Source: 2-02-FULL-55-14 sp964473365 (lineage in GTDB: Bacteria; Bacteroidota; Ignavibacteria; UBA10030). From it: a stretch of DNA of 64,000 nucleotides. The notes beneath the pieces were generated by a model. That model was given only the letters and a program-made list of their open reading frames with translations. It ran no database searches and had not been told where the DNA came from. This document shows, one piece after another, positions 53,214 through 61,009 of this stretch (position 1 is its first letter; every line of letters begins with the position of its first letter). Both the position numbers and the translations under genes were made by a program. The stretch is from positions 1 through 64,000 of the forward strand of contig CAYYOV010000006.1 in NCBI GenBank assembly GCA_964473365.1, given 5' to 3'.

Positions 53214-54239
53214 TCAGCGCTTCGGAGTGCTCCGCTGCCACGTGCGATAATTGTTCCTGATGTCCTCCAATACTTCTCGGTCGATCCGGTTGTCCGTGCG
53301 GATCCGGACGTCGTAGTTCTCCCATCCCATGAAGTCGTTGAGCGCCTTCAGCGTTGCGGCATCGAAGACACCGTTTACCGGTCCGGCGTAGAACCGATGA
53401 CCCTTGTATTCAGCTGTGGAGAGGATCGTTTGCAGCTCGCGGCACAGGGCATTGTCGATAACGAGCAGGTCCCTCTCGTCGGAACGGAAGAAGAACAGCT
53501 TGTGGAGCGTGTACAGCCGTTCGAGCTCCTTGAGCGGCGTCGCGTGATCGTAGATGGAGATGTCAATGTAATCGTCCGTCGTGCCGTCGTATGAGCCGCC
53601 TGCACGTTTGACCAGCAGCGCGGCCGACTGCTCACCGCGTCGATCACCTCCCGCTTTCCCTCCGGCGACGAGAGCGGCTACGAGCCGGTCAGCGAGTGAG
53701 CCCTTCGTCCGTTCAAATGTCGTCGCCATCGCTTCGACCGTCGGCCGACCGACCAGGATGTTCCCCTGCGCTGCGAATCCTTTCCCGACGACGATCTCGC
53801 CCGGTCGTCCCCACGACGTCCCGGCAACCCCTCCTGCCCAATCGAAGCATTCCAGACCGGTCCAGCTCGCTGCGTTCCCATGTCGGTCGATGATCCCGAC
53901 CTGCCGGGATTGACGGGCGCTATCAGTACCGATCAAGATGCGCATGGCCTCTTCGGCCGTTGCGCCGTTCTCCATCAGCGTAAGACCTCGCGGTCCGAAT
54001 GACGTATTGGCGAACGACTGCGTTGCGATTGCACCGACGCCCGCTTTCGCCCACGGGACCACCGGCCGTACGTTTGGAAATTTCGACTGAACGGCTACGC
54101 CGACATCGCCGTTCTCCAGGTCCACAGCAACGATCGAAAAGGTCGAAACGAGCGGATCGCGGAGCGGCGTTTTGTGGGACACCAGCCAGGCGCCGATCAC
54201 AAAGGCCGCCAGGGCGACGAGGGATTGGTACACTCGCAT
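53214..54239 (-). CDS. Exported DUF1028 protein with peptidoglycan-binding-like tail
   Basis: A 341-residue protein. N-terminal signal (about 1-25, VALAAFVIGAWLVS) and the DUF1028 domain (about 30-235): STFSIVAVDLENGDVGVAVQ, GVGAIATQSFAN, and NILVGRPTVEAM. DUF1028 belongs to the Ntn-hydrolase fold. The last about 70 residues (GPVNGVFDAATLKALNDFMG) look like the putative peptidoglycan-binding domain often found with it. ATG at 54239 is chosen over upstream codons because it gives a proper signal. Function unknown. Confidence 0.86.
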   Translation of the reverse strand: MRVYQSLVALAAFVIGAWLVSHKTPLRDPLVSTFSIVAVDLENGDVGVAVQSKFPNVRPVVPWAKAGVGAIATQSFANTSFGPRGLTLMENGATAEEAMRILIGTDSARQSRQVGIIDRHGNAASWTGLECFDWAGGVAGTSWGRPGEIVVGKGFAAQGNILVGRPTVEAMATTFERTKGSLADRLVAALVAGGKAGGDRRGEQSAALLVKRAGGSYDGTTDDYIDISIYDHATPLKELERLYTLHKLFFFRSDERDLLVIDNALCRELQTILSTAEYKGHRFYAGPVNGVFDAATLKALNDFMGWENYDVRIRTDNRIDREVLEDIRNNYRTWQRSTPKR

Positions 54240-54276
54240 ATCGGGTCTCCTCTCTTCCTGCGTTGGAGGGCTTTCG

Positions 54277-55656
54277 TCAGGATGCAGCGCGTCGCAGTCG
54301 GGCGGCGAAGGATCCGTCGGTCCCGTGCAGATGCGTGAACGTCTCGATCGTTCCGGAGGCCGAAACGACTTCCGCAGCAACGTGAGCGGACGCCGACTCG
54401 AGCACGAAGTCGGGATGGGCCTTGAGAAAATCATCGATGATGGCCCGATTCTCTTCCGGCTCGATCGTACATGTGCTGTACACAATGACCCCGTCCGGCT
54501 TCACGAGGCGTGCGGCATTCCGCAGGATCGCCTGTTGGGTCGCTCCAAGACGTTCGATGTCTTCGATCTCCCGATGCCACTTCGCATCGGGCTTCTTTGC
54601 GAGAACGCCGAGGCCTGAGCATGGGACGTCGACGAGCACTCGATCGCCGGGCGGCAGGACGATGTCGGCACCATCTCCAGCAAGCAGCTGGACGATCGTG
54701 ACGCCCGTTCGCTGCGAAGCCGATTTGACCAGATTCAGTCGAGTCTCATACCGGTCGACGGCCACGATCTCACCCGTGTTGTTCATCAACTCTGCGATGA
54801 AGATGGTCTTGCCCCCAGGGGCGGCGCAGAGGTCGATGATCCGTTCGCCGGGCTTCGGATCAAGCAATCGGACGGCAAGCCCAGCGCTCTCATCCTGGAC
54901 CGAGATATAACCCTGGCGGAACATGTCCGAGCCGCCGATGTTCGACATATGCGGGACACGGAGGAAACAGTCGAGGAACCGTGAGGGCGTGAACGACACG
55001 TGATGCTGCTCGAGCAATCGATGAAAGGACGCAATGTCGGTCTTCAGCCGATTGACGCGCAGCGACAGCTCCGGGATCCGGTTGTTCGCCGCCATCAGAC
55101 GGCGGGCATCGTCGTACCCCATCCGGTCGACCCAGCGGCGGGTCAACCAGTACGGATGGGATTCGACAACGGACAGATAGCGGATGCGGTCTTCCTTAGG
55201 GTCCGGGTAGCGGATGTTCTCCAGGTTTCTGATGATATTTCGGAGGACGGCGTTCACGAGGTCGGCGGCTTTCTGGCCGCGGATACGCTTCATGAACTCG
55301 ACCGCCTCATTGACGGCAGCCGAATGGGGGACTCGGTCGAGGAAGAGGATCTGGTAGAGTGCTACGCGCAACGCGTTGCGGATGTTCGTTTCGGCCTTCG
55401 TGAAATTGCCGTGGAAGAACCCGGTCAGCACCCAGTCGAGTTTCATCTGCCAGCGCGTGACGCCGGTGACGATCTCGTTCATAAGGCCTTTGTCGAGCTC
55501 GTTCAATTCATCGGATCGAAGCTCATGGTCAAGCAGCCGATCGAGGTAGGCGTCAGACCGGCCGATGCGATTCAGGATCTTGACGGCGATGCCACGCGGT
55601 CCCGTATAGAGCGAGGCGCGGTCTTCCGGCGCCGTTGGGAGTTCGGTCGGGGTCAT
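54277..55656 (-). CDS. rsmB: 16S rRNA (cytosine-967 C5) methyltransferase
   Basis: A 459-residue RsmB. The N-terminal NusB-like helical domain (about 20-155) precedes the SAM-binding methyltransferase domain. That domain has DLCAAPGGKT, the Cys-nucleophile motif VDVPCSGLG, and YSTCTIEPEEN. ATG at 55656; more upstream codons overlap the previous gene. It is five bases after the GlmU-like gene. Confidence 0.95.
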   Translation of the reverse strand: MTPTELPTAPEDRASLYTGPRGIAVKILNRIGRSDAYLDRLLDHELRSDELNELDKGLMNEIVTGVTRWQMKLDWVLTGFFHGNFTKAETNIRNALRVALYQILFLDRVPHSAAVNEAVEFMKRIRGQKAADLVNAVLRNIIRNLENIRYPDPKEDRIRYLSVVESHPYWLTRRWVDRMGYDDARRLMAANNRIPELSLRVNRLKTDIASFHRLLEQHHVSFTPSRFLDCFLRVPHMSNIGGSDMFRQGYISVQDESAGLAVRLLDPKPGERIIDLCAAPGGKTIFIAELMNNTGEIVAVDRYETRLNLVKSASQRTGVTIVQLLAGDGADIVLPPGDRVLVDVPCSGLGVLAKKPDAKWHREIEDIERLGATQQAILRNAARLVKPDGVIVYSTCTIEPEENRAIIDDFLKAHPDFVLESASAHVAAEVVSASGTIETFTHLHGTDGSFAARLRRAAS

Positions 55657-55661
55657 GTCAC

Positions 55662-56942
55662 TCAGTTCGGCATGCCGCGTTGGCGGCGTTCGTCGGCGGT
55701 GAGGTCGAAGATCGTTCGGAACAACTTCTCCTCGACTTCCAGCAGGTCGATCGAGCGGCGTGCCATGACGCGACGTGCCATTTCGATCGCTCGGTCGATG
55801 CCGAAGGTGGTCAGGGTCTCTCCCGCGGCGCCCCACGAGAACGAGGGAACATATTTCGGCGGAAATCCGAACCCGAAAATGTTCGAACACACGCCCACGA
55901 TCGTGCCGGTGTTGAACATCGAGTTGATCGCCGTCTTCGAATGGTCGCCGAGCATCAACCCGACGAACTGTTCGCCCGTTTCGACAGCTCCGGAAGCCGT
56001 CATGACGCGGACAAGGCCGTAGTTGCTCTTCAGGTCGCTGTTGGTCGTCCCAGCCCCGAGATTCGCCCAGGCACCGATGTAGGAATGCCCGATGAAGCCG
56101 TGATGTTGTTTGTTGGAATAGCCGTGGATGATCGACGATTCGACCTCTCCTCCGACCTTACAGACCGGGCCGACCGTCGTCTTGGGATAGATTTGGGCGT
56201 TCACCTTCACCCACGAACGGTCCCCGACGGAGGCCGGGCCCATGATCGTGGCTTGTGGAAAGACCCGCACATCCCGTCCGAGGTAGATCGGACCTTCTTC
56301 TGCATCGAGCACGGTCCCGGGCTTGATCGTCGTGCCGAACTCGACGAATACTTCGGCGCCCAGCACCTGAACACCCTTCCGGCGCAGCGAGGACAACGAG
56401 ACGGGTGTGCGCCTGCCTTTGGTCAGCAGCTGGAAGTCGGCCACGATCTGGTCGCCATTCAGGTGCACGATCTCCCACAGGTGCGAGACCGTACGAACGT
56501 CGACCTCTGCGCGCGGTATTCCAGCGAAGTCTTCGGGCGTCAGACAGCGATCGAACGCTCGCCCGATCCGACGCAAATTGGTCCCGCTGAGCCATGCCGC
56601 AATGACCGTCTCACCGTTCACGAATACGATGTCGCCCGTCGCGCGGGCCGCCAGTTGGCGCGGGAGCCGGTCGTCGGCCACTACGCGGCCATTGATGAAC
56701 AGGCATCGGTCGGTGGGGATCTCGTTGACCAGCACGCCGGGATTCCGGTGTCGCATATATCCTGCGAGCGCTGCGCGACACTGGAGCGTGACCTTCGCCC
56801 GGGGAAACCTGGCCAGCACCTTCTCTTTCAGAGAGACGATGCCACACCGGAGGTTGTACACGGGACGGAAGTAGACGAGCGGAGCGAACTGGGGGGCTCC
56901 CTGGTCCTCAAAAAGACAGATATGCGTAGGTCGGGGGGGCAT
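55662..56942 (-). CDS. GlmU-like left-handed beta-helix protein
   Basis: A 426-residue protein. The first about 210 residues correspond to a nucleotidyltransferase-like region without the GxGTRM nucleotide motif; the remainder has hexapeptide repeats (from VFVEFGTTIKPGTVLDAEEGPIYLG onward) with NLGAGTTNSDLKSNYG. This matches the Bacteroidota GlmU-family protein, not true GlmU. A role in sugar-nucleotide or envelope metabolism is inferred only. TATATT lies 16 bases before the ATG, without a good -35. Confidence 0.85.
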   Translation of the reverse strand: MPPRPTHICLFEDQGAPQFAPLVYFRPVYNLRCGIVSLKEKVLARFPRAKVTLQCRAALAGYMRHRNPGVLVNEIPTDRCLFINGRVVADDRLPRQLAARATGDIVFVNGETVIAAWLSGTNLRRIGRAFDRCLTPEDFAGIPRAEVDVRTVSHLWEIVHLNGDQIVADFQLLTKGRRTPVSLSSLRRKGVQVLGAEVFVEFGTTIKPGTVLDAEEGPIYLGRDVRVFPQATIMGPASVGDRSWVKVNAQIYPKTTVGPVCKVGGEVESSIIHGYSNKQHHGFIGHSYIGAWANLGAGTTNSDLKSNYGLVRVMTASGAVETGEQFVGLMLGDHSKTAINSMFNTGTIVGVCSNIFGFGFPPKYVPSFSWGAAGETLTTFGIDRAIEMARRVMARRSIDLLEVEEKLFRTIFDLTADERRQRGMPN

Positions 56943-56964
56943 TGGAGCGTTGGGCCAATATAAA

Positions 56965-57001
56965 CAAAAAAAGCGGAATCCCGGACGAGCGGGATCCCGC
57001 T
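56965..57001 (-). terminator. Intrinsic terminator after rpmE
   Basis: A 12-bp stem (56972-56983 with 56990-57001) with one mismatch and a six-base loop; seven Ts follow on the minus strand (56971-56965). Confidence 0.9.
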
Positions 57002-57023
57002 AAGGGAACAACGAAGTGTGACT

Positions 57024-57260
57024 TCAGGCCTGCGGCGTCGGTTCGGCCGCCGGAGCCTGTGTCTTGCCGGCATACTTGCGCTTGAACCGCTCGACACGAC
57101 CGGCGGAGTCGACGAGCTTCTGCTTGCCCGTGTAGAATGGATGGCACGCCGAGCAAATTTCGACGTGGATATCTCCCATGGTCGACCGCGTTTCAAACTT
57201 CGCGCCGCACACGCACGAGACGATGGACTTCTTGTAGGTCGGGTGAATGCCGTTCTTCAT
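57024..57260 (-). CDS. rpmE: 50S ribosomal protein L31
   Basis: A 78-residue L31 of the zinc-binding form: Cys in CVCG (16 and 18) and in CSACHPFYTGKQKLVD. The C-terminus is an Ala/Pro-rich tail. A promoter is at 57288-57316 and AAGGA precedes the ATG. It stands alone between its promoter and terminator. Confidence 0.96.
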   Translation of the reverse strand: MKNGIHPTYKKSIVSCVCGAKFETRSTMGDIHVEICSACHPFYTGKQKLVDSAGRVERFKRKYAGKTQAPAAEPTPQA

Positions 57261-57287
57261 GATCCTTGCTTGCTCCTAAAGTTGAAT

Positions 57288-57316
57288 AAGATACGCAGAA
57301 CGCTCCAAAAATGCAA
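57288..57316 (-). promoter_or_regulatory. Promoter of rpmE
   Basis: On the minus strand TTGCAT (57316-57311), 17 bp, TATCTT (57293-57288). The predicted start near 57281 leaves a leader of about 21 bases. Confidence 0.72.
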
Positions 57317-57321
57317 CGTCG

Positions 57322-57350
57322 TTGAATCTCCCCCCATTCCTCCATACATT
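57322..57350 (+). promoter_or_regulatory. Promoter of porQ
   Basis: TTGAAT (57322-57327), 17 bp, TACATTTG (57345-57352), which matches the Bacteroidota TAnnTTTG element exactly. The predicted start is at or next to the ATG at 57357, so the mRNA may be leaderless. Confidence 0.6.
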
Positions 57351-57356
57351 TGTGCC

Positions 57357-58304
57357 ATGCGTCTCTGTCTATTCGGTCTCTCTGTCCTCCTGTGGGCGAC
57401 GCCCTCGGCCTCAGCCCAGAGCACCTACCAATTCCTCCGGAATGACGTCCCGGCCCGCGTGGCCGCGCTCGGAGGCGCGTTTCTATCCATGCAGGACGAC
57501 CCCAACTTGCTGTTCGTCAACCCTGCAGGGCTTGGCACGATCACGTCGAGACAGATCTCCATCGGATACTTGGACCATCTGCTCGACATCAACGCAGGGT
57601 CCGTGGCATTTGCGACTGAGTGGGAGGGGATCGGACCGGTCGCCATCGGAGCGCAGTTCTACCACTATGGCACGTTCGACCAGACCGACGCCCTCCTGAA
57701 CACTACCGGGACTTTCTCAGCGGTCGATCTCGCCCTGAGCGCCGGGATCGCACACGCCATCTCTCCGACCTTCTTTGTGGGAGGCGCCGTCACGTTCATT
57801 CGTGCCTCGATCGCCGACTATCAGTCCACCGGCCTCGCCCTGGATGCCGGCGTGCTCTATACAATTCCGGAAGAACGCCTGGCATTTGGTGCATCGATTC
57901 TGCATGCAGGCTCACAGCTGTCGACGTTCAACGGCGTGAAAGAGAACCTCCCGCTCGACGTCCGGATCGGGATCTCCAAGAGGCCTGAGCATTTGCCGGT
58001 CACGCTCAACTTCAATATCCAACGATTGCAGGAATCCGCCGGGTCATTCGGTGAACGATTTCAGCGATTCTCGGCGGGAGCAGAATTCGACCTCTCTCCT
58101 TCACTGCGCCTGCGCCTGGGCTACAACAATCAGCTTCGCAAAGACCTCCGATTAGGCACTGCGGCGGGCCTTGCCGGTTTCTCGGGCGGCTTGGGGGTGA
58201 CGGTGGCCGGATACCTCGTCGACTACGCGTTCAACTCCTACGGCAGCATTGGCGGACTCCATCGTATTGCCGTTGCACTGAACCTCCCTGCCAACGCTCC
58301 CTGA
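57357..58304 (+). CDS. porQ: PorQ-type T9SS protein
   Basis: A 315-residue outer-membrane beta-barrel protein. Signal peptide (1 to about 20, ending ASAQ), then STYQFLRNDVPARVAALGGA, QDDPNLLFVNPAGLG, and the alternating strands of the PorV/PorQ/FadL-like group. The order and motifs match PorQ, a component of type IX secretion needed for C-terminal-signal cargo. The rest of the por genes are not in this window. Starts earlier in frame would cover rpmE and are rejected. Confidence 0.85.
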   Translation: MRLCLFGLSVLLWATPSASAQSTYQFLRNDVPARVAALGGAFLSMQDDPNLLFVNPAGLGTITSRQISIGYLDHLLDINAGSVAFATEWEGIGPVAIGAQFYHYGTFDQTDALLNTTGTFSAVDLALSAGIAHAISPTFFVGGAVTFIRASIADYQSTGLALDAGVLYTIPEERLAFGASILHAGSQLSTFNGVKENLPLDVRIGISKRPEHLPVTLNFNIQRLQESAGSFGERFQRFSAGAEFDLSPSLRLRLGYNNQLRKDLRLGTAAGLAGFSGGLGVTVAGYLVDYAFNSYGSIGGLHRIAVALNLPANAP

Positions 58305-58320
58305 GCAACCGGACGGTATC

Positions 58321-59047
58321 GACCGGGACCGCTCGATCGAGATCATCTCGTATCTGCCGCTGCTCGGGATCGCCCTGCCGGCGTCCACCCTTTCGAGCAT
58401 CGCAGGCTTTGGCGGTTCTCTCCTCGTCCTCCCGATCCTGGGATACCGCTGGCCCGCTCGGAGCCATCCCCCCTTCACCATTGCTGGCCAGATGAGCAAC
58501 GCTGCCCGGGCGGCGCTCGGCCAGGAAGCGATCGCATGGCGGGTGGTCTTCAGTTCTCTGGCGGGTGCAATTCCTGGGGCCGTCCTCGGATCCGTCGTCT
58601 TCGTTTCCATCCCCCCTGTCTGGGCGCAGCGATCGCTGGCTGTCTTCATCATTGCCATGATGTTCATACATCGCCGCTCCAGCTGACAGGCATGCTCATT
58701 CGCGCTAGCGCTGTTGCGGGCGGAGTGTCGGCGTTCTTCTCCGGCGTCTTCGGGTTTTCGGGACCGATCTCGGCTGCGATCTTCTTCGCCCGGGGTCTTG
58801 CACCAGCTCGTACATCGCTTCCGAAGCCACGGCCGCCGTGGCGGTCCATGCCGTCGTGGTCTTCACGTACGGCCGGCTCGACGCTCTGACGACCGAAACG
58901 CTTTGGCTTGGACTCGTAGTCAGGGGAGCGATGACCGTTGGCGCTTGGCTGGGAAGGAAGTGGATCGACCACATCCCTCCCGACCGGTATCGCTGGTACG
59001 TCCGAGCGCTGTTTGTCGTGACGGCGGCGAGCCTGCTCGTCGCGTAG
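58321..59047 (+). pseudogene. TSUP (TauE/SafE-like) permease with two frameshifts
   Basis: Three frames hold consecutive parts of one permease. Part one (to about 58683) reads SIAGFGGSLLVLPILGYRW and then GQMSNAARAALGQ; part two (about 58665 to 58805) reads AVAGGVSAFFSGVFGFSG; part three (about 58811 to 59047) reads YIASEATAAVAVHAVVVF and ends normally. Each junction needs a single missing base. No ATG, GTG or TTG start lies in frame upstream of part one, so the start is also unresolved. It is either a real pseudogene or consensus errors. Confidence 0.75.
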
Positions 59048-59053
59048 CGTCCG

Positions 59054-59812
59054 TCAGCCGCCGATGAGGCTGGCGAGGAGCTTCTCGCTGACGTAGAAGA
59101 GCCCGATCCCGACGAATACCATGAGCGGCGGCACACGCTCTTCGCAGGAATTCAGCTCAGGGATGAGGTCGGTCGCTCCGACATAGAGCACCGTACCGGC
59201 GGAAAAGGCCAGGATGCGGGCCACCCAGACTCCGTCGATGGCGGGCAGGAGCAGGAGTGACGCCGCCCCCAAAACGGTCGCCATCCCGATGCCCAAGGCG
59301 GCCTGGACAACTGCCCGTTTGGAAAACCCGGCAGACAACATGATGGACCCGATGGTCAGCCCTTCGGGGAACTTGTGAAGAAGCACTGCGAAGAACACAA
59401 GGAAGCCGAGGAACAGATCGAATTGCACGCTCACGGAGATGGAGAGTCCGTCGAAGAACGCATGGATGAACAACCCGCTAAAGGCAGAGAGGCCCGCCAT
59501 CCTGGAAGCCATCGCTTCCTTGTGCGTCTCTTCTCCAAAGTGGAGGTGGCCGACGACGGCGTGTTCGAAGAAATGCAGCGTGCCGAATCCGGCCAGCATG
59601 GCCAAGGACGCCTCGGCCCCGATCACGGCCCAGCTGTCCGGAAGGATCTTGAGGAAGATCAGTCCCAGGATAAAACCAGCGCCCAATGCGAGCATCGTCA
59701 GCTGGGCGCGGCGCGGCCAAACGCCGCGCGACACGAGCAGGAGACCGCCCAGCACTTCTGCCGCGGCGGCAGTAAGGCCTAGCAATAGAGCGATGGGGAT
59801 GGTGGAGGACAT
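59054..59812 (-). CDS. ZIP family metal transporter
   Basis: A 252-residue membrane protein with about eight helices. Metal-binding helix motifs HAFFDG (about 115) and HKFPEG (about 145) are those of the ZIP family, and a His-rich loop (EHAVVGHLHFGEETH) lies between helices 3 and 4. It imports zinc or related divalent metals; the metal is not determined. It lies 21 bp after the TPR gene, and its end faces the TSUP pseudogene. Confidence 0.9.
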   Translation of the reverse strand: MSSTIPIALLLGLTAAAAEVLGGLLLVSRGVWPRRAQLTMLALGAGFILGLIFLKILPDSWAVIGAEASLAMLAGFGTLHFFEHAVVGHLHFGEETHKEAMASRMAGLSAFSGLFIHAFFDGLSISVSVQFDLFLGFLVFFAVLLHKFPEGLTIGSIMLSAGFSKRAVVQAALGIGMATVLGAASLLLLPAIDGVWVARILAFSAGTVLYVGATDLIPELNSCEERVPPLMVFVGIGLFYVSEKLLASLIGG

Positions 59813-59833
59813 CGGAGCTCGCGCGGTAGTGTG

Positions 59834-60997
59834 TCAGGGAGTGCCATATGGCTTCTTCACGTAGTTCTCGGCCGTCGCATGCGCACCTTCATAGTCCTTC
59901 ATGCTCAGGACCTTCCGATACTGCTGCAACGCCACAGCCCGCTTCCCCTGGAGATCGTAAATCATCCCGATCTGCAGGTTTGTCATCACCATGAATCCTG
60001 AAGGGCCCTCTCGGTCGAGGGTACGCGACATTTCGTCGCAGCGGTAGAAATGCTTCAGCGCCCCGACATAGTTGCCCGCAATGAACTCCCGCCGGCCAAG
60101 GTAGTAGGCAGACTCTCGTCCGTCGTACGCGTCATAGCCGCGTTGCCCTGTGCTGTACCTGCGGTCGACCTCTTCAAACACCTCGTTGGCAGCTGCAAGC
60201 CGACCGTTCGCCACATAACAGCGACCTACGTAGCGATGGAACAGCGGATTCTGCGGGTACGCTGTGTGAAGTTCCTGCGCCAGCGCCAGGGCCCTGCCAA
60301 AGTCCTTTTCGAACATATACATGTTCTGCATGAGAAAGTACTTCGCCTCGGTCTTGGCGTAGACCGCGCGCTGTGACGCTTCTTCGAGCTGCCGCAGTCC
60401 CTGGGCACGGTCGCCGCTCGGGAAGAAGATCATGAGCGGCTTCACGATCGGATATCGGTCGGGGATGACCTCGGCGTAGTAGTTGTAGATGCCGATCCCC
60501 AAAAGCACGTCGGCATTCTTCGGGTCGAGCGCGTAGGCCTTTCGCACCAGCGGGAGGGCGATCACACCGTCGTTCGCGGCACCAACCCACTTGCCTCGAT
60601 TCGCTCGCAGTCGGCCGCGAAATCCGACAGCCCCTCCCTTGAAGAACAAGGCCGCAACGTCCTTGTCGTCCTTTTTCAAACGCCGGTCGCACAGGTCAAT
60701 GACCTTGTCAAGCAGATCGTAGAACCGGTCGTCGTCGCGCGTTGACGAAAAATTGCTGAGGATGCGCCACCATTGGACCATGGCCACGAAGAAATGGCCG
60801 GCAGGATGGTCAGGCCGCTGGCGAATGACTTCAGCAAGCTCCTGTTCCGCCTCTTCGAATTCGAGGTTGTAGATATGGTCGACGCTCCGCTGGATGCGTC
60901 GGTCGAGTTCCGGGTCCTGCGGCCATTGCGCGACAACCGGACAGCATACCAGCACCGCGATCAGCGCCACCTTCCACGCTCGTCCCCACCAGTGCAC
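59834..60997 (-). CDS. Tetratricopeptide-repeat protein, exported
   Basis: A 387-residue protein with a hydrophobic signal (about 6-24, AWKVALIAVLVCCPVVAQ). TPR-like helical pairs run from about residue 40 to the end; recognisable units include NLEFEEAEQELAEVIRQRP and GRLAAANEVFEEVDRRY. A GTG at 60997 is chosen because AAGGAG lies 6 bases upstream within the glyQS stop region. It probably scaffolds a periplasmic complex; function unknown. It is ten bases after glyQS. Confidence 0.85.
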   Translation of the reverse strand: MHWWGRAWKVALIAVLVCCPVVAQWPQDPELDRRIQRSVDHIYNLEFEEAEQELAEVIRQRPDHPAGHFFVAMVQWWRILSNFSSTRDDDRFYDLLDKVIDLCDRRLKKDDKDVAALFFKGGAVGFRGRLRANRGKWVGAANDGVIALPLVRKAYALDPKNADVLLGIGIYNYYAEVIPDRYPIVKPLMIFFPSGDRAQGLRQLEEASQRAVYAKTEAKYFLMQNMYMFEKDFGRALALAQELHTAYPQNPLFHRYVGRCYVANGRLAAANEVFEEVDRRYSTGQRGYDAYDGRESAYYLGRREFIAGNYVGALKHFYRCDEMSRTLDREGPSGFMVMTNLQIGMIYDLQGKRAVALQQYRKVLSMKDYEGAHATAENYVKKPYGTP

Positions 60998-61003
60998 GAG
61001 ACT

Positions 61004-61009
61004 CTCCTT
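61004..61009 (-). promoter_or_regulatory. Shine-Dalgarno site deciding the TPR-protein start
   Basis: AAGGAG on the minus strand, six bases before the GTG at 60997, overlapping the glyQS stop. Confidence 0.75.

Noticed and set aside
55635..56963. 442-codon open frame opposite the GlmU-like gene
   Set aside because: Antisense shadow; the minus strand has a clear beta-helix protein.
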